From Flavobacteriales bacterium CG18_big_fil_WC_8_21_14_2_50_32_9 (GTDB lineage: Bacteria; Bacteroidota; Bacteroidia; Flavobacteriales_E; Vicingaceae), in the NCBI GenBank assembly GCA_002770955.1, contig PCUH01000167.1, forward strand, positions 1 to 10,080: DNA of 10,080 nucleotides, read 5' to 3'. Below the pieces are notes generated by a model that had not been told where the DNA came from, did not search any database, and saw nothing but the letters and a program-made list of their open reading frames with translations. Shown here piece after piece: positions 1 through 6,623 of the stretch. The position numbers and the translations under genes were made by a program. How positions within the stretch are numbered: position 1 is the stretch's first letter; every line of letters begins with the position of its first letter.

Positions 1-122
1 TGTTTTTGATTTTCAACTAAAGAACTTGTTTTTGATATAATTATAAAAAACACACCAACCATTGTCGTATGAAGAAGCAAAAATGTAATTACAAAAACTG
101 TTATTTTTTGTCTGTTTGTCAT
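1..122 (-). CDS. Membrane-anchored protein, N-terminal fragment (possible SGNH/AlgJ/DltD-type partner of the MBOAT)
   Basis: The gene starts with ATG at 122-120 and runs off the left edge, so only 40 codons are visible. The peptide begins MTNRQK and then has one long hydrophobic stretch at about residues 7-29, followed by a polar part (SKTSSLVENQK). This is a signal anchor or uncleaved N-terminal helix that would place the rest of the protein on the outer face of the inner membrane. The start overlaps the stop of the MBOAT gene by one base (TAATG), which implies translational coupling. In alginate, cellulose and teichoic-acid acylation systems the MBOAT is commonly followed by a membrane-anchored SGNH-type protein that completes acyl transfer to the polymer. 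That role is inferred from position only; no catalytic motif lies within the window. The reading frame itself is well supported, the function is not. Confidence 0.6.
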   Translation of the reverse strand, partial: MTNRQKITVFVITFLLLHTTMVGVFFIIISKTSSLVENQK

Positions 123-1555
123 TAAAATCTAAAGTAATAAAAATTAGCACTTTCGTTAACTGAAAAAATTAAAATAATAAAAATTAAAAGAACATAAAAA
201 CTAATTCTAAAGTAGCTATTTTTTATGCTGTCAAAAGGATGAAATTTTCCATTTTTTGAAAAATAATTAATACCTTCAGTTATAAAAAAAGTTGTTCCTA
301 CAATAATAAATGCATCTAATTTGAAATTAAAATCACTAAAAAAATGAAGTAGTTTTTTAATAATTATAGTGAGATCATTAAAATCTGTTATTCGAGCAAA
401 TATTGCTACAGATAGAAATAAAGAAAATGTAACGAATTTAAATATAAACCGAGGAATTAATTTGTCATTAGTGAAATTAATTTTATTAAAAAATTTGTAA
501 CGTAAATTCTTAGTTGATGCATCTAAAATCATATAAATACCAGCTATCAGACCAAAAAAGAAAAAATTATTTGATGCACCATGCCATAGTCCAATAATAA
601 TAAAAACAAAAAGCACATTAAAAAGTGTTTTTAAATTATTGTTTTTTACAACACCACCCATAGGAATGAAAAGATAGTTCTTAACCCAAATAGATAAAGT
701 AGCGTGCCACCTTCTCCAAAACTCTCTTACGTTTATTGATGAAAATGGCTTAAAGAAGTTTTGACTTAATTTAATTCCAAAATATCTTGCAGACCCCATA
801 GCAATATCACAATAAGCAGAAAAGTCTATATACACATAATATACAAAACCAACAATTGCAAGATAAACTTCGAACCCTTTTGTTTCAGGTGAATCTAATC
901 GATTAAAAACATTATCTACAAAAATGACCAAACTATCTGCAATAACAATCTTTTTAAAAAAACCTAACAGAATTAGTTTACTTCCCTCAGAAAAATTAGC
1001 CCAACTTAATGTTACCTTATTTTTAAACTGAGGAATTAAAAAACCAGGAGATTCTATTGGTCCTGCAACTAATTGCGGAAAAAATGATATATAAAGAGCA
1101 AAATGCCCTAAATGAGTTTCTCTTTTTATCCTTTCTTTATATACATCAACAATATAACTAATACCTTGAAAAGTATAAAAAGAAATGCCAATAGGTAATA
1201 TTAGGCTTCCGAAAGACCAACTAAATGTAGTATTATTTCCTGTAAATAAACCCAATACATCATTTACAATTTGATGGAACCATTCAACATATTTAAAAAA
1301 CAATAGATGAGAAAGTACTATGACTACTGCTAAAATAAGAATGGTTTTGGATTTTTTGTTATGAAGTATGTATCCCGCAAAATAGGCTACCAATGTTATA
1401 CTAAACATTAATAACAAAAATGTAGGCTCATAAAAACCATAAAAAAAGTAACTTGCTGATAATAATAAAATCCACCGATATTTATGATTAATTAAATAAT
1501 ATGCACCAACAATTAAAGGCAAAAATAATATGTACCAAATGGTATTAAATCCCAT
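122..1555 (-). CDS. MBOAT-family membrane-bound O-acyltransferase (AlgI/DltB-like)
   Basis: A 477-residue polytopic inner-membrane protein, close to the usual AlgI length. Family motifs appear in order: LPIGISFYTFQGISYI at about 120-135, FFPQLVAGPIE at 158-168, YIDFSAYCDIAMG at 242-254, REFWRRWHATLSIW at 277-290 with His284, and GLWHGAS at 322-328 with His325. These are the two conserved histidines of the family; the WHG one is the presumed catalytic His at the membrane funnel. Known members move acyl groups from a cytoplasmic donor across the membrane to exopolysaccharide or teichoic acid, usually with a periplasmic SGNH-type partner. Such a partner may begin at the one-base stop/start overlap downstream. 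Only 3 bp separate it from the upstream sulfotransferase, so it is very likely co-transcribed with the sulfotransferases. The acceptor is unknown; surface polysaccharide is the best guess. Fold and activity class are confident, substrate is not. Confidence 0.93.
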   Translation of the reverse strand: MGFNTIWYILFLPLIVGAYYLINHKYRWILLLSASYFFYGFYEPTFLLLMFSITLVAYFAGYILHNKKSKTILILAVVIVLSHLLFFKYVEWFHQIVNDVLGLFTGNNTTFSWSFGSLILPIGISFYTFQGISYIVDVYKERIKRETHLGHFALYISFFPQLVAGPIESPGFLIPQFKNKVTLSWANFSEGSKLILLGFFKKIVIADSLVIFVDNVFNRLDSPETKGFEVYLAIVGFVYYVYIDFSAYCDIAMGSARYFGIKLSQNFFKPFSSINVREFWRRWHATLSIWVKNYLFIPMGGVVKNNNLKTLFNVLFVFIIIGLWHGASNNFFFFGLIAGIYMILDASTKNLRYKFFNKINFTNDKLIPRFIFKFVTFSLFLSVAIFARITDFNDLTIIIKKLLHFFSDFNFKLDAFIIVGTTFFITEGINYFSKNGKFHPFDSIKNSYFRISFYVLLIFIILIFSVNESANFYYFRF

Positions 1556-1558
1556 ATA

Positions 1559-2593
1559 TTAACTTCTAAAAATAATTTTTTTCAATTTATAAGGAAGGGA
1601 GTAATAAGGAAAATAATATAGTACAACAGAAAGTATAAATAAAGGATATGTTGTTACAATTCTAAGATATGCCCAATTTTTTTCTAATAAGTTAGCTTTT
1701 GATAAGCTTGTATAGCTAAACTCTTTTGCAGTTTTAGAACAAAAAATTTCTATTAAAATTAAATCTTGTTTAGAAAGTTTATCTGTCCAATAATTTATTC
1801 TTTCATTGTTTAAAGGCATTTTAAGGCGATGATGCATTTCAATTATTTTGTCTTTTGCTGCTTGAGGTAAATCTGCTTTTTCAAACTTTTTCATAACTGA
1901 GTTTTCGTGGGTATGTAGCATTTTTTCATCAAAAGCAATATTTAAAAAGTCTGTAATTTTATTCAATGTTTCTTTTGGTTGTCCAACGATAGCCTCATAC
2001 TTAACTCTTGTAAACTTTTCCGGAAATTTTTGTTCGTATTTTAGTATTGAAGTATAATATAACCTCCAAGATGCTGCATAAGAAACCATTAGCTTACTTA
2101 TAGTGCCTTCAGTATGTTTTTTTCTTGAAACGATGTTGTCTCTAAAATCACGTGTTAATATTATAAATTTTGCATCAGGAAAAAGAGTGATTAAATCTTT
2201 AATATAAAGACTATAAACGGGGTTTTTGTCAACAAATACTTTTATTTTATTTTTATCTTTAGCAAAATTATTATGGAGATAAACTTCCTTGCAAAGCTTT
2301 TGATAACTAATGTGGCTTTCATTTACATTATATTTTTCCAAAAAGCTTAAATCTGGTTTCCAAATACTTTGTGTGTGGTTATGATTTAATGTAAATAGCG
2401 TTTTAAATTCAGCAATTAAGTTACTACCAGAAAGGTTTGAAAGGTTTTTACCAAATAAGATAAAATTATTTTCGGGAGCAGCCGAGATGCATGGATTTCC
2501 ATTTAACATATCAGTAAGTAATGTAGTCCCCGATCTTCCAATCCCAACAATAAAGCAGGGAGTAATATCTAAGTTATTTTTTTGAAATTCCAT
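1559..2593 (-). CDS. PAPS-dependent sulfotransferase (Sulfotransfer_3-like), copy 1
   Basis: A 344-residue sulfotransferase. The 5'-phosphosulfate-binding loop is clear near the N-terminus (VGIGRSGTTLL, residues 16-26). The 3'-phosphate-binding element follows the beta-strand FIILTRDFRDNIVSRKKH (143-160), with Arg148 and Ser156 as the expected nucleotide contacts. A DKNPVYSLY segment lies at 122-130 and RVKYE at 196-200. The enzyme should transfer sulfate from PAPS to a hydroxyl group on the cytoplasmic side. The C-terminus has a hydrophobic, aromatic stretch (about 306-333) and a basic end (KLKKIIFRS), suggesting membrane association. It overlaps copy 2 by 20 bp and lies 3 bp before the MBOAT gene, which argues for a shared transcript and perhaps a shared acceptor. 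The start codon is ATG at 2593, placed inside the end of copy 2, and gives the P-loop its usual N-terminal position. A carbohydrate or lipid acceptor is inferred from context. Confidence 0.9.
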   Translation of the reverse strand: MEFQKNNLDITPCFIVGIGRSGTTLLTDMLNGNPCISAAPENNFILFGKNLSNLSGSNLIAEFKTLFTLNHNHTQSIWKPDLSFLEKYNVNESHISYQKLCKEVYLHNNFAKDKNKIKVFVDKNPVYSLYIKDLITLFPDAKFIILTRDFRDNIVSRKKHTEGTISKLMVSYAASWRLYYTSILKYEQKFPEKFTRVKYEAIVGQPKETLNKITDFLNIAFDEKMLHTHENSVMKKFEKADLPQAAKDKIIEMHHRLKMPLNNERINYWTDKLSKQDLILIEIFCSKTAKEFSYTSLSKANLLEKNWAYLRIVTTYPLFILSVVLYYFPYYSLPYKLKKIIFRS

Positions 2594-3659
2594 TCCTTAC
2601 TGTTTCAATTCGTTCAATGTGTTTTCTAAATCTTTTTACTTTAAATTTTATAGGTAAATAGAATGTAGTTTTATCTTTTAGTCGTTCAATTAAAACAATG
2701 AAATTGAAATAAATTGTTTTAATGAATAAGCTTATTTTTTTATGAGCAGTTATATTTGTTTGAGGTTTATAGCCAAGTTTTTCACCAAATTTCTTGCAAA
2801 TATAATCACTTAGAATTAGTTGTTCATGAGTAAGGTTTGTTTTCCAACTATCTAATCTATTTGTGTTTATAGGCTTTGTTAAGTCGCTATATTTCTTCTT
2901 TATTAAGTCGTTATATTTTTTATTAAGTAGTTCTGAAGAATAGTTTGTTAAATCACCAACAATTGCTTGTTTTTCATTCGTTTGTAGATTGTTTGTTGAA
3001 TATTTCTCTATTTTTAGGAAGGAAAATATTTGATTCAATGTATTTTCAGGATGATTTACTAACTCTTCGTATTTAATTTTTAACACTTGGCTTTGGTGTT
3101 GATTCTCAAACCTTAAGGCTTTACTCATATAATAATTCCATCTTATAGCATTATAAGCTACCGAAGGAGGTCGTATATGTATACTTTCTATTCTTGATAA
3201 AATATTTGCACGGTAATCTCGGGTAATAAATATAAATTTTGCATTAGGATTTAATTCTAATAATTTTTCGCAATAAAGAGTGCTAGAAGGATTTTTATCT
3301 ATAATTATTGGTGCATTAACAGAATTATTTGTTTTGTGTTTAAAAAAATTATAGAAATGCTTACAAAGTTCATGATAACTACCCATAAAAGGTTGTTTTA
3401 AAAAATCATCTTCTTTAGTTAACGTATAATCATACCCAATGTAAGGCTGTAATCTATTAAATAAATGGTTAAATTCATGAATAAGCAGAAGCTCGGAAGG
3501 TTTAAAATAGGTTTTGTTTTTAAATGAATTATAAAAGAAAATAACGAAGTAATTTTCTGGTATGGTGTTGATTTCAGGATGAACCCCTAAAATAGAAGTG
3601 AGTAAGGTAGTTCCAGAGCGACCAATTCCTATTATATAATTTACTTCTATATTGCCCAT
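2574..3659 (-). CDS. PAPS-dependent sulfotransferase (Sulfotransfer_3-like), copy 2
   Basis: A 361-residue paralogue of the next gene downstream. It has the same architecture: 5'-phosphosulfate loop IIGIGRSGTTLLTSILG (9-25), IPENYF (33-38, matching PENNF in copy 1), IIIDKNPSSTLY (118-129), and 3'-phosphate element FIFITRDYRANILSR (142-156) with Arg147 and Ser155. A KIKYEEL segment lies at 194-200. Near the C-terminus both copies share an aromatic/basic region (FYLPIKFKVKRF here), possibly a membrane-contact tail. All expected PAPS contacts are present, so the protein looks active. The two sulfotransferases probably arose by tandem duplication and have diverged well beyond the catalytic core, which suggests distinct acceptor positions. 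ATG at 3659 leaves ten residues before the loop, typical for the family. A 78-bp gap separates it from the oxygenase gene upstream, the largest gap between same-strand genes in the window. Confidence 0.9.
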   Translation of the reverse strand: MGNIEVNYIIGIGRSGTTLLTSILGVHPEINTIPENYFVIFFYNSFKNKTYFKPSELLLIHEFNHLFNRLQPYIGYDYTLTKEDDFLKQPFMGSYHELCKHFYNFFKHKTNNSVNAPIIIDKNPSSTLYCEKLLELNPNAKFIFITRDYRANILSRIESIHIRPPSVAYNAIRWNYYMSKALRFENQHQSQVLKIKYEELVNHPENTLNQIFSFLKIEKYSTNNLQTNEKQAIVGDLTNYSSELLNKKYNDLIKKKYSDLTKPINTNRLDSWKTNLTHEQLILSDYICKKFGEKLGYKPQTNITAHKKISLFIKTIYFNFIVLIERLKDKTTFYLPIKFKVKRFRKHIERIETVRNGISKK

Positions 3660-3737
3660 ATATACTTTAAGGTAAATAGCTGAATTTTAGCTGCAAGGTA
3701 ATAATTATTGATGATATTGTTATTGTCAATAATAAAA
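3660..3737 (-). other. Intergenic gap within the left operon
   Basis: At 78 bp this is the longest gap between same-strand genes here. It is AT-rich. TTATTG/CAATAA arms at about 3720-3732 form only a weak hairpin without a convincing T-tract, and AGCT repeats flank a short loop near 3680. A TTGAC followed by TTACCTTG on the minus strand loosely resembles a promoter but has poor spacing. It may separate transcription of the oxygenase pair from the sulfotransferase pair; nothing firm can be called. Confidence 0.3.
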
Positions 3738-4484
3738 TCATTTCATTATTAAAGAGTGTATTTTGGTAAACACATAAACAGGTATGGCAAAAGTATTCAT
3801 CATCCATTTTCTTATAAAAGCCGGAATATGGTATAATATTGCTGTTTTTTGAAATGCATATTGAATTAAAAGGGAAGCTAGCATTTGGGCTGAAATCCAT
3901 TTGGTTTTATGTTGGAATTCAGGTCTAATAATATCTAATATTAAAACAATTCTTTTTTCATTGGTGTTGTTCCACGCTAAATGAAGGTGAGCATCACAAA
4001 AAGCAAACGGAACACCTTCCTGCCATGATATTTCTTTATTGAGTACTTTAAAACCGCAATCGGGCAATTTTACCGGGACTAAAAGTGGTAAATGAACTCT
4101 ATACATTGCATTTGAATCTCCAGTATGAGGTTTTAATTGAGTTTGCTTACTAAGTTGACTAAAAGATGCGGAAACTAAATAGGGTATTTGTTTGATTATG
4201 TTGGTGGTAAGTGGAAATTTTTTTTGATTTTTTTTATAGTTCAACAACCAAAATTTAAACGGAAGTATTTTCCAATTAGTAGGTTGGTTTGCAAATGTTT
4301 TATTGTAATAAGGAATGAATTTTTGTTCGTCAGCATTTAGTAACTCCTTTTGAATTAATGGATAATTGTCTTTTAAAAGTTTATACCAACTGGTATGTTC
4401 AATATCAAAAAAAGGAGGTTCGCTGCCATTATAAGCACCGTTTGAAGAAAAAGAAAACCATATTTTATTTAAGTCGGACTTCAA
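3738..4484 (-). CDS. Aspartyl/asparaginyl beta-hydroxylase-family 2OG-Fe(II) oxygenase, copy 1, TTG start
   Basis: A 248-residue oxygenase of the Asp/Asn beta-hydroxylase family. KPHTGDSNAMYRVHL (118-132) supplies the first iron His120 and Arg129 nine residues on. FCDAHLHLAWN (162-172) supplies the second iron His168, and Arg178 in KRIVLILDIIRP is placed to bind the 2-oxoglutarate carboxylate. The His-X9-Arg and His-X10-Arg spacings match the family. Family members hydroxylate Asp/Asn side chains but also acyl chains of lipid A (LpxO) and ornithine lipids (OlsC). The DIIRP ending recalls the LpxO-like branch, from memory only. Residues 197-248 form a hydrophobic/basic tail, hinting at a membrane-bound substrate. 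The start is TTG at 4484: an in-frame TAA immediately precedes it and the next in-frame ATG is codon 127, inside the catalytic core. TTG overlaps the upstream stop as TTGA. The peptide or lipid substrate is unknown. Confidence 0.85.
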   Translation of the reverse strand: MKSDLNKIWFSFSSNGAYNGSEPPFFDIEHTSWYKLLKDNYPLIQKELLNADEQKFIPYYNKTFANQPTNWKILPFKFWLLNYKKNQKKFPLTTNIIKQIPYLVSASFSQLSKQTQLKPHTGDSNAMYRVHLPLLVPVKLPDCGFKVLNKEISWQEGVPFAFCDAHLHLAWNNTNEKRIVLILDIIRPEFQHKTKWISAQMLASLLIQYAFQKTAILYHIPAFIRKWMMNTFAIPVYVFTKIHSLIMK

Positions 4485-5242
4485 TTATGTTTTTTTATTA
4501 CACCATGTTTTTTTTGATATGGATAGAGTAAAAATAGCAAAATAAATATGGATGAATTAATTATTCTATGTATCCATTTAGGCATTTTTTTAATGAAGGA
4601 ATATTGTTCAAATAGTAATTGTAAAATCAGAAAAGAACGTATTTTTAAGCAAATAGCTTTTTTTTTATGTTTATATTCACTTCTAATTACATCAAAAACA
4701 ACAATTACTCTTTTTTTATCAGATAAATTCCAAGCTTCATGTTTATTGGCATCATTAAAAATTAATAGTTTGTTATTTTTCCATTCAGCATCTTGGTTAT
4801 TTACTCTAAAACCACATTTTTGCAAACCTTGTGGAATATCTATTCCTAAATGGCATCTATAAAAAGTATTTGAATCTCCATGATGAGCTTTAATTTTTTC
4901 TCCAGCTTCTAAAATATTAATTGATATGGATACAATTTCAGGAAAATGAGCTAAAAGATTATTAAAGACAGGAGTTAATGTTAGTGCTTCATTAATTTTT
5001 ATTCCCCAAGTTAAAAAGCTAAATGTTTTCCAACCAGATTGTACTGTTAGTCCTTTAATAAAGTACCCTTTCGGGGTAAAATCTGCTGAGTTGATTATTC
5101 TAGTTATTTCTGTAGCTATCTCATTTGAGTTAGCTTCTATAGCTTTTGCCCAATCAAAATTTTCAGAAGAATAAAAATTAGGTGAATCTGAATAGTGTTC
5201 AGACGAAAAATAAGCAAACCATTCTTCTTTTAATTGTTTCAA
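4481..5242 (-). CDS. Aspartyl/asparaginyl beta-hydroxylase-family 2OG-Fe(II) oxygenase, copy 2, TTG start
   Basis: A protein of 253 residues if translation begins at TTG 5242 (266 from an in-frame TTG at 5281). Numbering here is from 5242. Catalytic elements: KAHHGDSNTFYRCHL with iron His120 and Arg129; FNDANKHEAWN with iron His168; and KKRVIVVFDVIRSE with Arg178 for 2-oxoglutarate. These numbers are identical to the downstream paralogue, as are HxGDSN, YRxHL, CGFxV and DAxxHxAWN, so the two are tandem duplicates. The N-terminus from 5242 (LKQLKEEWFAYFSS) aligns with the start of copy 1 (MKSDLNKIWFSFSS), and an AAAGG lies 8 nt upstream, which is why this start is chosen. No in-frame ATG exists before the core. 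The last 55 residues include a membrane-like stretch (SSIFILLFLLYPY) flanked by lysines, consistent with an inner-membrane or lipid substrate. The reaction is hydroxylation; the substrate is not known. Confidence 0.84.
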   Translation of the reverse strand: MKQLKEEWFAYFSSEHYSDSPNFYSSENFDWAKAIEANSNEIATEITRIINSADFTPKGYFIKGLTVQSGWKTFSFLTWGIKINEALTLTPVFNNLLAHFPEIVSISINILEAGEKIKAHHGDSNTFYRCHLGIDIPQGLQKCGFRVNNQDAEWKNNKLLIFNDANKHEAWNLSDKKRVIVVFDVIRSEYKHKKKAICLKIRSFLILQLLFEQYSFIKKMPKWIHRIINSSIFILLFLLYPYQKKHGVIKKHN

Positions 5243-5250
5243 AATAATTA

Positions 5251-5255
5251 CCTTT
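5251..5255 (-). promoter_or_regulatory. Shine-Dalgarno-like AAAGG deciding the TTG start at 5242
   Basis: On the minus strand AAAGG is followed by 8 nt and then TTG AAA CAA. Ribosome sites of this kind are otherwise scarce in the window. Together with the alignment to the TTG-started paralogue, this favours 5242 over the upstream TTG at 5281. Confidence 0.45.
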
Positions 5256-5278
5256 AATCCTGAATTTGGTATAAGAAT

Positions 5279-5286
5279 CAAATTTA
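5279..5286 (-). promoter_or_regulatory. Candidate Bacteroidota-type -7 promoter element (TAnnTTTG) for the left operon
   Basis: On the minus strand the sequence TAAATTTG matches the Bacteroidota primary-sigma -7 consensus TAnnTTTG exactly. It lies 36 nt before the chosen TTG start, giving a short leader of about 30 nt. No clean -33 TTG sits at the expected 17-23 nt upstream (only TTATG), so this is a partial match in a very AT-rich region. If it is real, transcription would start downstream of the TTG at 5281, which again favours the 5242 start. Confidence 0.3.
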
Positions 5287-5336
5287 TAATAATTAATTAA
5301 GATTATAGCATAATTAGTGGTAAATCAATTATTAAA

Positions 5337-5343
5337 TAGGTGA
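5337..5343 (+). promoter_or_regulatory. Shine-Dalgarno-like TAGGTGA before oxygenase copy 3
   Basis: TAGGTGA lies 6 nt upstream of the ATG at 5350. It is one of the few recognisable ribosome-binding sequences in the window and supports that ATG as the start. Confidence 0.45.
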
Positions 5344-5349
5344 TTAACT

Positions 5350-6012
5350 ATGAATAATCAGGCATCAAATTTTCATCGTAATTTTTTTGAGTGGACAGAG
5401 TTATTGGAGTTAAACTGGGAAATTATAAAAGATGAATTAATGCATGTTTATTACAATCATGACCAACTACTTTATAAAAGTAATTGGTTTTTAGCTCACC
5501 CTCATTATGTAGATTCTAAAACAAATAAAGCATGGAAGACTTATGAATTTGTTTTTTTTGGAATTAAACAATTAGGTCATTGTCAGAATTGTCCAAAAAC
5601 AGTTGAGTTGTTAGAAAAAATACCAAATTTAATTACCTCACAATTTTCTGTTTTAGAACCTTATACTAAAATATCACCTCATAAGGGATTTACTAAAATG
5701 GTATTGCGAAATCATTTGGCTCTAATAGTACCTTCTTCAACACTTTGTAAAATTAAAGTTGAAGATGAAGAAACTTCATGGAAAGAGGGAGAAGTTATCA
5801 CCTTTGATGATAGTAAAATGCATGAGGCATGGAATTTATCAGATAAACCAAGAATGGTATTAATGATAGATGTGGCTAATCCATCTATGCCTTATTCTAC
5901 AAAAGAAATTTGCAATTATAAAATAGAAAATATAGACGATCCATTTTTATTAAGTATGGCTAATAAATCAACATGGAAAAAATGGTTGAATCAAGGCTAT
6001 TTTGATAGTTAA
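5350..6012 (+). CDS. Aspartyl/asparaginyl beta-hydroxylase-family 2OG-Fe(II) oxygenase, copy 3 (opposite strand)
   Basis: A 220-residue oxygenase, the only plus-strand gene in the window. Catalytic parts are complete: SPHKGFTKMVLRNHL (109-123) with iron His111 and Arg120, FDDSKMHEAWN (152-162) with iron His158, and KPRMVLMIDV with Arg168 for 2-oxoglutarate. The His/Arg spacings equal those of the two minus-strand paralogues. It differs in three ways: the HxGDSN signature is replaced by HKGFTK, the DxIR ending is replaced by DVANP, and it lacks the roughly 50-residue hydrophobic C-terminal tail. It therefore looks like a soluble branch of the family with a different substrate, rather than a recent duplicate. 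ATG at 5350 is backed by an SD-like sequence. The gene ends convergently against the GNAT gene, the two TAA stops sharing the palindrome TTAA, and no room is left for a separate terminator. Hydroxylase activity is likely; the target is unknown. Confidence 0.87.
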   Translation: MNNQASNFHRNFFEWTELLELNWEIIKDELMHVYYNHDQLLYKSNWFLAHPHYVDSKTNKAWKTYEFVFFGIKQLGHCQNCPKTVELLEKIPNLITSQFSVLEPYTKISPHKGFTKMVLRNHLALIVPSSTLCKIKVEDEETSWKEGEVITFDDSKMHEAWNLSDKPRMVLMIDVANPSMPYSTKEICNYKIENIDDPFLLSMANKSTWKKWLNQGYFDS

Positions 6013-6623
6013 AGCAATACGTTTATCCTTTCTAAATTAAGCTCACTTTTTTCTCCATTAATAGTTAAAGAGCCATCTGTTTCTGTATAATTTCTTGCTG
6101 CTAATCTAAGATTTTTAGCTTTTTTGTTATAACATTCTTTAGTTAAAACATACCATTGGTTTTTAGCTTTTTCCTGTCCAGGAATTAATACATAACCTAG
6201 TTTTTTATTGTAGTTAATAGCTTTTGTATTGGATGGTAAAATTCTAATAAAGGATTTATCACCAATTTCTAATTCATTAAAAATAAAATCTAATAAAATT
6301 AGTGAAGCAAAAATAGGGTAAGGAGTGTTTAAGAATTGATTATCCCAAATAAAAATACCTCCTTCTCCATACTCTTCTTCTATATTAACTTCTTTGCAAT
6401 TAATTACACCAATTGGGTTGTCATTAATAATAATTAAAAAATAATAGTTAAAAGGGTTGTTAACTTTTTTAAACCACTCTATTTGTTCTTTCTCAGAAAT
6501 CTTTTTTTTATACCCCATATATTTTCTAATAGTTGGGTGATTCCGCCATTTCCGAATTAATTCAATATCATTTTCATTAATTCTTTTAAGAGAAATGCCA
6601 TATTGATTCAATATAAAGGTCAT
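6009..6623 (-). CDS. GNAT-family N-acyltransferase (PseH/RimJ-like)
   Basis: A 204-residue protein. The N-terminal part (ISLKRINENDIELIRKWRNHPTIRKYM pattern, residues 10-36, with the WRNHP core) is typical of RimJ/RimL-like GNATs, including PseH-type amino-sugar acetyltransferases. A central beta-strand pair (YFLIIINDNPIGVINCKEV) and the late SNTKAINYNKKLGYV segment (about 130-144) match GNAT motif B. The acyl-CoA pyrophosphate loop (usually Q/RxxGxG/A) is not obvious at the expected place (FLNTPYPIFAS), so donor binding may be altered, or an acyl-ACP could be used. The start is coupled to the upstream glycosyltransferase by an ATGA overlap. In this operon the likely acceptor is an amino sugar or sugar-lipid, and the acyl group could come from the ACP module upstream; both points are inference. 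It could also be a protein-modifying acetyltransferase, though context argues against that. Confidence 0.8.
   Translation of the reverse strand: MTFILNQYGISLKRINENDIELIRKWRNHPTIRKYMGYKKKISEKEQIEWFKKVNNPFNYYFLIIINDNPIGVINCKEVNIEEEYGEGGIFIWDNQFLNTPYPIFASLILLDFIFNELEIGDKSFIRILPSNTKAINYNKKLGYVLIPGQEKAKNQWYVLTKECYNKKAKNLRLAARNYTETDGSLTINGEKSELNLERINVLL

Larger units (their letters stand above)
5243..5349. other. Divergent intergenic region between oxygenase copies 2 and 3
   Basis: This 107-bp AT-rich stretch is the only place where two genes point away from each other, so it must hold any dedicated promoters for the left operon and for the plus-strand oxygenase. On the plus strand TGAATTTG (5261-5268) is one mismatch from the TAnnTTTG element, with a TTG 23 nt upstream. 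A TATAAT-like hexamer also appears on the minus strand, but with poor -35 spacing. No strong inverted repeat or riboswitch-like structure was seen. Confidence 0.4.

Noticed and set aside
3700..3737. Rho-independent terminator after oxygenase copy 1
   Set aside because: The possible stem is only about four AT pairs once a loop is allowed, with no G+C and no proper T-tract, so it is not distinguishable from AT-rich background.
3667..3900. Minus-strand frame of 77 codons near the end of oxygenase copy 1
   Set aside because: It overlaps the oxygenase C-terminus in another frame, has no recognisable domain, and the oxygenase is clearly the real gene.
4548..4862. Plus-strand frame of 104 codons
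   Set aside because: It is wholly antisense to the catalytic domain of oxygenase copy 2 and has no motif or start signal of its own.
3738..6012. Naming the oxygenases LpxO
   Set aside because: The catalytic spacing fits the wider Asp/Asn hydroxylase family, but an LpxO-like N-terminal membrane helix is absent and the substrate cannot be fixed from sequence.
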